Below, one piece after another: positions 5,426-8,658 of a stretch of DNA of 8,658 nt (positions are counted from its first letter, which is position 1; each line of letters opens with the position of its first letter). The notes beneath the pieces are model-generated. The model did not search any database. It had not been told where the DNA came from and saw only the letters and a list, made by a program, of their open reading frames with translations. The translations under genes were made by a program, and so were the position numbers. The DNA comes from Clostridia bacterium. Its GTDB lineage: Bacteria > Bacillota > Clostridia > TANB77 > CAG-508. The stretch covers positions 1 to 8,658 of the forward strand of contig CAADUD010000043.1 in NCBI GenBank assembly GCA_900752095.1. Reading direction: 5' to 3'.

Positions 5426-6001
5426 GTGCTTAATATTATTTGGCCTATTTTTATTGTAGTTTCCATTGTATATGCTCTTTTTTCTGGCAATATTCAAAAT
5501 GTAAGTAATGGTATTTTTGACTCGGCAGCTTCTGCTGTGGAATTAACACTTACTTTTTTTGGAACGATTTGTTTATGGAATGGAATTATGCAAATTGCAA
5601 AACAAACTACTTTAATGGAAAAATTAACAAAAGTTTTAAGACCTTTTATGCGTTTTCTATTTCCAGAATTAAAAAAACAAAAACAAGCGCAAGAAGAAAT
5701 TTCTATTAATATAGTAGCTAATTTATTAGGATTAGGAAACGCAGCAACTCCATTAGGTTTAAAAGCTATGAAAACACTACAAAAGGAAAATTCTAAAAAA
5801 GATACCTTAAGTAATTCTATGGCAATGTTTATAGTACTAAATACTGCATCTTTACAAATAATACCTACAAATGTAATAGCAATACGTAGTTCATTAGGGT
5901 CTAGTTCTCCAAGTGGCATTATTCTTCAGGTTTGGGTAGCTACTGTTGTTGCAGCATTAGTAGGGATTATAGCAACTAAAATTTTAATGAAAAGGTTTTA
6001 A
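5426..6001 (+). CDS. spmA: Spore maturation protein A
   Basis: An integral membrane protein of the nucleoside-recognition (Gate) family, 191 residues, needed in Bacillus for proper spore-core dehydration together with SpmB and the carboxypeptidase DacB. Diagnostic segments are GIFDSAASAVELTLTFFG (29-46), NIVANLLGLGNAATPLGLKA (95-114) and NTASLQIIPTNVIAIR (139-154). Hydrophobic spans lie at about 2-20, 36-56, 133-150 and 165-187. The start is GTG at 5426, giving MLNIIWP like other SpmA proteins; the ribosome site (GTGGTG) is poor, which together with the GTG suggests modest translation. spmB starts 5 bases after the stop. No dacB is next to the pair, unlike Bacillus. Upstream is a possible Spo0A box and sigma-H promoter. 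Confidence 0.92.
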   Translation: MLNIIWPIFIVVSIVYALFSGNIQNVSNGIFDSAASAVELTLTFFGTICLWNGIMQIAKQTTLMEKLTKVLRPFMRFLFPELKKQKQAQEEISINIVANLLGLGNAATPLGLKAMKTLQKENSKKDTLSNSMAMFIVLNTASLQIIPTNVIAIRSSLGSSSPSGIILQVWVATVVAALVGIIATKILMKRF

Positions 6002-6006
6002 ATAAT

Positions 6007-6534
6007 ATGAAAGTTGTAAATTTTTTATCAGCAGCAGCAATTCCAATGGTAATTGTAGGAATTATTTTATATGGCTTAAAAGAAAAAAAGAAAGTGTTTG
6101 ATATTTTTTTAAATGGTGCAAAAGAAGGAATGGAAATTGTAATTGGTCTATTTCCTACTTTACTTGGCATCTTTTTAGCAGTTGGTTTACTACGTACTTC
6201 TGGTGTTTTAGATGCTGTAATTTACTTTATTTCTCCTATTACTAATTTTTTAAAAATTCCAAGTCAAATTTTACCTTTAGCGATACTAAGACCTATTTCT
6301 GGTAGTGCTTCTATGGGAATTGCCGTAGACATTATGAAACAATATGGAGTAGATAATATAATGGGTATGATTACATCTACTATTATGGGATCTACAGAAA
6401 CAACCTTTTACACAATTGCCATTTATACCGCATGTGTGAAAATAAAGAAAATTCGTTTTGTATTAATAGCTGCTTTACTTGCAGATTTAGCAGGAATGAT
6501 TGCTTCTGTCATAATATGTCAAATTATGTCTTGA
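6007..6534 (+). CDS. spmB: Spore maturation protein B
   Basis: The partner of SpmA, also a Gate-family membrane protein, 175 residues, of normal length. Characteristic stretches are IPMVIVGIILYGL (12-24), LFPTLLGIFLAVGLLRTSG (48-66), LAILRPISGSASMGIAVDIM (91-110) and STIMGSTETTFYTIAIY (124-140), then a last span at about 151-172. The ATG is 5 bases after the spmA stop, with AAAAGG at the end of spmA as ribosome site (11 bases away), so the two are translated from one message. In Bacillus, loss of SpmA or SpmB leaves the spore core too hydrated and heat-sensitive; a transport role is suspected from the fold but unproven. Nothing sporulation-related follows; 446 bases without an obvious known gene come next. 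Confidence 0.92.
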   Translation: MKVVNFLSAAAIPMVIVGIILYGLKEKKKVFDIFLNGAKEGMEIVIGLFPTLLGIFLAVGLLRTSGVLDAVIYFISPITNFLKIPSQILPLAILRPISGSASMGIAVDIMKQYGVDNIMGMITSTIMGSTETTFYTIAIYTACVKIKKIRFVLIAALLADLAGMIASVIICQIMS

Positions 6535-6542
6535 AGTTTTTA

Positions 6543-6571
6543 TTGACAAATGAAGGAAATGGTAGTAATAT
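6543..6571 (+). promoter_or_regulatory. Candidate sigma-A promoter just after spmB
   Basis: Perfect -35 TTGACA (6543-6548), 17-base spacer, -10 TAATAT (6566-6571, 4 of 6). It begins 8 bases after the spmB stop and points into a gap with a small ORF and a terminator, so it may drive a separate short transcript of about 280 bases. Confidence 0.4.
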
Positions 6572-6656
6572 AAATTTACTTAAAAAATCTAAATGCAATT
6601 TTATTTTACTAGAACTTATTTTGCAATGAAAGTTAAATAAAAATGAAAGGACAATA

Positions 6657-6761
6657 ATGTTGATCCAGATTTTATTTTTTATTTCTTTATTTTTGTTTCT
6701 AAGATATTTTATTTCTAAAATATTAGCCAAACAGATATTAAAAAAGATTTCAATAGAATAA
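6657..6761 (+). CDS. Possible 34-residue membrane peptide
   Basis: A short ORF, unrecognised. It reads MLIQILFFISLFLFLRYFIS, then KILAKQILKKISIE: one hydrophobic span (residues about 2-19) followed by a basic amphipathic tail, the usual look of a single-span small membrane protein. AAAGGA lies 6 bases before the ATG (6657-6659). A TTGACA promoter lies upstream and a terminator-like hairpin begins about 60 bases downstream, so it has the parts of an independent gene. Against it, AT-rich DNA easily encodes Phe/Leu/Ile-rich runs by chance, and an 8-bp palindrome (6704-6711/6716-6723) falls inside it. No toxin, antitoxin or sporulation family can be assigned. Confidence 0.35.
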   Translation: MLIQILFFISLFLFLRYFISKILAKQILKKISIE

Positions 6762-6823
6762 TTTTAAGTTTTAACAAGACGTTAGTATGTTATTTAAAAA
6801 TATATAAACATTTTAAATAATTC

Positions 6824-6866
6824 CTACAATAATTTATGATTTTATTATTGTAGAAGAGATTTTTTT
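6824..6866 (+). terminator. Plus-strand terminator after spmB/small ORF
   Basis: CTACAATAAT (6824-6833) pairs with ATTATTGTAG (6844-6853), a 10-bp stem with a 10-base loop. A run of seven T (6860-6866) follows after six bases (AAGAGA). The gap before the U-run is longer than ideal. It is correctly placed to end transcripts from spmB or the small ORF before they meet the opposing rlmH operon. Confidence 0.45.
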
Positions 6867-6973
6867 CTTAAATTTATATATTCCCCTATATATTAAAATT
6901 CTTATCTTGAAAATAAAAATTAGGTAGTGCCCCCAATTTTATCTATTTTTTCTTTTAAAATCTCTTCTACAAT
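6847..6973. repeat. 17-bp perfect inverted repeat with 93-base interior
   Basis: ATTGTAGAAGAGATTTT (6847-6863) recurs as its exact reverse complement at 6957-6973, seven bases beyond the rlmH stop. The interior holds the rlmH terminator. The left arm shares bases with the plus-strand hairpin at 6824-6853, so the two structures exclude each other in a plus-strand transcript. It could be a long-range transcript stem or the ends of a 127-base miniature element, but no target duplication is evident. Confidence 0.6.
6916..6940 (-). terminator. Terminator of the murA-walJ-rlmH unit
   Basis: Read on the minus strand, AAAATTGGG and CCTAATTTT (6932-6940 and 6916-6924) pair over 9 bp including one G-U, with loop GGCACTA, followed by TATTTTC. 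On the plus strand the same position would be an A-C mismatch, so the structure is optimised for the minus direction. It lies 40 bases past the rlmH stop. Confidence 0.6.
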
Positions 6974-6980
6974 TCCAATA

Positions 6981-7460
6981 TTAATGATGATAAGTTTCAT
7001 GATTTTGAATTTTAAAACTACGAAACAATTGCTCTAATAAAAACACACGAATTAATTGATGAGGAAAGGTCATTTTCGAAAAAGAAATTAATTCATGACA
7101 AGAGTTTAGTAACTCTTGTGACATACCAAGTGTTCCACCTATTAAAAAAGTAATATGAGAATGAAAAAAAGTAATCTTTTCTATTTTTTGTGAAAACTCT
7201 TCAGAAGAATATTGCTTTCCAGTTAAATCTAAAGCAATTATATAGCTATTTTCTGGAATATGGTTCTTCATTGAATTACTTTCTTTTTGGATAATTTTTA
7301 TTTTTTCTGATGAGTTTAGTGGCACAGGCACTTTTTCATCTGGTAATTCCACAATATTTAAAGTACAATACTTAGAAACTCTTTTAGAATATTCTAATAT
7401 TGCACTTTTTAAATAATCTTCTTTCAATTTTCCTATACAAATAAAAGTAATATGTAACAT
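6981..7460 (-). CDS. rlmH: 23S rRNA pseudouridine-1915 N3-methyltransferase
   Basis: RlmH (SPOUT family, formerly YbeA/OrfX) methylates pseudouridine 1915 in helix 69 of 23S rRNA, acting on 70S ribosomes as a homodimer. The protein is 159 residues, exactly the standard size. It begins MLHITFICIGKLKEDYLKSA; the trefoil-knot SAM site is in ITFLIGGTLGMSQELL (103-118), followed by the highly conserved ISFSKMTFPHQLIRVFLLEQ (125-144) and a C-terminal HETYHH; the family usually ends in YHK or similar. AAGGA lies 9 bases before the ATG. It is the last gene of the murA-walJ-rlmH series, 34 bases after walJ, and is closed by the terminator at 6916-6940. Note that SCCmec elements insert at the 3' end of this gene in staphylococci; I see no insertion here. 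Confidence 0.96.
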   Translation of the reverse strand: MLHITFICIGKLKEDYLKSAILEYSKRVSKYCTLNIVELPDEKVPVPLNSSEKIKIIQKESNSMKNHIPENSYIIALDLTGKQYSSEEFSQKIEKITFFHSHITFLIGGTLGMSQELLNSCHELISFSKMTFPHQLIRVFLLEQLFRSFKIQNHETYHH

Positions 7461-7494
7461 AAAAATTATCCTTTAAATTTATATAATATAAGAC

Positions 7495-8289
7495 TTATCC
7501 TTCTAAATTAACAACAGAACTTGGAGAAGAACGGTTAGCTATTCCAATTTTAATTTCATTTTCATTAAAATTTTGAACACAAAGTTCATCTATTACTGTT
7601 TGATAAGCAAGCTCAGGAAAATTATTTTCTTTACTTAAATGTCCAAGCATTACATTTTTTAGACCAGACTTTAATAAATAAGAAATTGTTTTTCCAGCGG
7701 CTTCATTAGATAAATGCCCATTAGGCCCGGCGATTCTTTGTTTTAAAGAATAGGGATATTTAGAACATTTTAAAATGGCAGGGTCATAGTTAGATTCTAA
7801 TAAAATAAAAGAACTTCCCTCTAAGTTTTTAATAATAGTAGAATTCATATGCCCAATATCTGTAGCAATACTAATTTTTTGATCTCCATAATAAATATTA
7901 AAACCACAAGGGTTCGCCGCATCATGTGGAATAGAAAAAGGCAAAATTCTTAAATCTCCAATATCAAAATTTTCATTAGGAGAAAATAAATTTTTCATTT
8001 CTTTTTGTATTTTTTCTAGTACTTCTGGCATAGCATCCCATGTTTCGGAGTTTGCATATACAGGCAAATGAAATTTTTTTGAAAGTGTAGCTAGGCCTTT
8101 AATATGGTCAGAATGCTCATGTGTTACTAAAATAGCATCAATATCATGAATATCAACAGAAATATTATGTAATGCATTTTCAATTTTTTTGGCACTTTCT
8201 CCTGCATCAATTAAAAGTTTGGTATAGGGGGTTTCTACAAATAAACAATTTCCACTACTACCACTATATAAACTACAAAATTTAAACAT
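7495..8289 (-). CDS. walJ: WalJ/YycJ-type metallo-beta-lactamase-fold hydrolase
   Basis: An MBL-fold metallohydrolase of the YycJ/WalJ group, linked in Bacillus and streptococci to the WalRK cell-wall system and to DNA repair or nuclease activity; the exact substrate is unsettled. The opening is MFKFCSLYSGSSGNCLFVET. The metal-binding motif is THEHSDH (H57, H59, D61, H62), with later ligands in FSIPHDA (H122), ATDIGH (D144), GHLS (192) and LGHLSKENN (217), then IGIANRSS near the end. I start at the second ATG (8287-8289): AAAGGA lies 8 bases before it, whereas the ATG three codons earlier is fused to that site; this gives 264 residues, the Bacillus YycJ length. It lies 15 bases after murA and 34 before rlmH, one operon. 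No WalRK genes are in view. Confidence 0.9.
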   Translation of the reverse strand: MFKFCSLYSGSSGNCLFVETPYTKLLIDAGESAKKIENALHNISVDIHDIDAILVTHEHSDHIKGLATLSKKFHLPVYANSETWDAMPEVLEKIQKEMKNLFSPNENFDIGDLRILPFSIPHDAANPCGFNIYYGDQKISIATDIGHMNSTIIKNLEGSSFILLESNYDPAILKCSKYPYSLKQRIAGPNGHLSNEAAGKTISYLLKSGLKNVMLGHLSKENNFPELAYQTVIDELCVQNFNENEIKIGIANRSSPSSVVNLEG

Positions 8290-8304
8290 TGTTTTCATCC
8301 TTTG

Positions 8305-8658
8305 CTATTCTTCGGTTACTCTTTGAATGTTTGCACCTAATTTTTTAAATTTTTCTTCAATGTTTTCATATCCTCTATCAATATGTTCTATATTATAAAG
8401 CTGAGTTTCACCATTGGCAATAATTCCTGCAATAATTAAAGCAGCACCTGCCCTTAAGTCCGTGGCATAAACTGGTGCTCCACTTAAAGATTTTACTCCT
8501 TCAACCATGGCAGTTTTTCCTTGAGCTGTGATTTTAGCCCCCATTTTATTTAATTCAAAAGTATATTGAAATCTAGAATCCCAAATACTTTCATGAATTA
8601 CACTAGTTCCATCAGCAATGGAAAGAGCTACTCCAATTTGTGGCTGCATATCTGTTGG
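8305..8658 (-). CDS. murA: UDP-N-acetylglucosamine 1-carboxyvinyltransferase, C-terminal part
   Basis: MurA catalyses the first committed step of peptidoglycan synthesis, transferring enolpyruvate from PEP to UDP-GlcNAc. The visible 117 residues are the C-terminal part; the gene enters from beyond the right edge. The first codons read PTDMQPQ, the conserved FPTDMQ segment containing the catalytic-region aspartate, followed by GTSVIHESIWDSRFQYTFEL, NKMGAKI, the DLRAGAALIIAG motif, and HIDRGYENIEEKFKKLGANI near the end, all hallmarks of the family. The active-site Cys/Asp loop (near residue 115) is outside the window. Low-GC Gram-positives often carry two paralogues (murAA and murAB/murZ); which one this is cannot be told from this part. 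The TAG stop (8305-8307) is 15 bases before walJ, so the genes are cotranscribed. Confidence 0.95.
   Translation of the reverse strand, partial: PTDMQPQIGVALSIADGTSVIHESIWDSRFQYTFELNKMGAKITAQGKTAMVEGVKSLSGAPVYATDLRAGAALIIAGIIANGETQLYNIEHIDRGYENIEEKFKKLGANIQRVTEE

Larger units (their letters stand above)
6535..6980. other. 446-base gap between spmB and rlmH
   Basis: This stretch holds no recognised gene. It contains a candidate promoter, the 34-codon ORF, and from 6790 onward a series of hairpins: TTATTTAAAA/TTTTAAATAA (6790-6799/6811-6820), a plus-strand terminator (6824-6866), a minus-strand terminator (6916-6940), and a 17-bp inverted repeat (6847-6863/6957-6973) enclosing the latter. No tRNA, CRISPR or riboswitch signature was seen. 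Confidence 0.6.

Noticed and set aside
5182..5490. Minus-strand ORF of 102 residues covering the abrB/spmA gap
   Set aside because: Phe/Tyr/Ile-rich low-complexity translation of AT-rich regulatory DNA, running over the abrB promoter and start codon.
5494..5919. Minus-strand ORF of 141 residues opposite spmA
   Set aside because: Fully inside spmA on the other strand; spmA has clear family motifs and this does not.
6432..6730. ORFs of 65 (plus) and 68 (minus) residues around the end of spmB
   Set aside because: The first is an out-of-frame shadow of spmB; the second is Lys/Asn/Ile-rich with no ribosome site and opposes the better-supported 34-codon ORF.
6847..6973. Calling the inverted-repeat segment an insertion element outright
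   Set aside because: It has no transposase and no clear target-site duplication, and only one copy is visible; kept as a repeat only.
1..8658. tRNA, rRNA, CRISPR arrays, phage or transposon genes
   Set aside because: No cloverleaf sequences, evenly spaced direct repeats, or recombinase/transposase motifs were found on either strand by reading.

Overview
The window is AT-rich (about 30% GC by eye), with strong AGGAGG-type ribosome sites and a clear sporulation content (spmA, spmB, a GerMN-domain protein, a Bacillus-type AbrB, and two Spo0A-box-like sites). This points to an anaerobic, spore-forming low-GC Firmicute of class Clostridia. The large two-domain acyl-CoA dehydratase activase-related protein at the left edge and the zinc-ribbon AbrB fit that. 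I cannot name the species.

Layout. (1) 1-1167, minus: start of a large BadF/HgdC-type activase-related gene. It leaves the window and is interrupted by a +1 frameshift near 786. A good sigma-A promoter lies at 1264-1292. (2) 1391-2054, minus: a hemolysin III / adiponectin-receptor-like membrane protein whose last helix is also put out of frame by a one-base insertion near 1442. A perfect 20-bp inverted repeat separates genes 1 and 2. (3) 2267-2860, plus: membrane-anchored GerMN protein, facing a possible 53-residue minus-strand gene (2907-3068). (4) 3205-4839, plus: trmN6-like and rsmI methyltransferases, convergent with abrB (4931-5185, minus). This resembles the yabB-yazA-yabC-abrB neighbourhood of Bacillus subtilis, but without yazA. 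(5) 5186-5425: a divergent control region between abrB and spmA. (6) 5426-6534, plus: spmA-spmB. (7) 6535-6980: 446 bases holding a candidate small transcription unit (promoter, 34-codon membrane ORF, terminator) and a group of hairpins. (8) 6981-8658, minus: murA (3' end), walJ/yycJ-type hydrolase and rlmH, a compact unit closed by a terminator at 6916-6940.

How it fits together. The middle of the window links growth-phase control to sporulation. AbrB is the transition-state regulator that Spo0A~P shuts off in Bacillus. Here a 0A box lies directly downstream of the abrB -10 element, while a second 0A box lies upstream of a near-consensus sigma-H promoter facing spmA. One Spo0A~P signal could therefore silence abrB and switch on spmAB; this is inference from motifs. 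The rest is housekeeping: rRNA and tRNA methylation, peptidoglycan precursor synthesis and a cell-wall-linked metallohydrolase. I see no new defence system, mobile element, CRISPR array, tRNA or rRNA. The points most worth checking are the abrB/spmA control region, the paired frameshifts and the small ORF unit after spmB.
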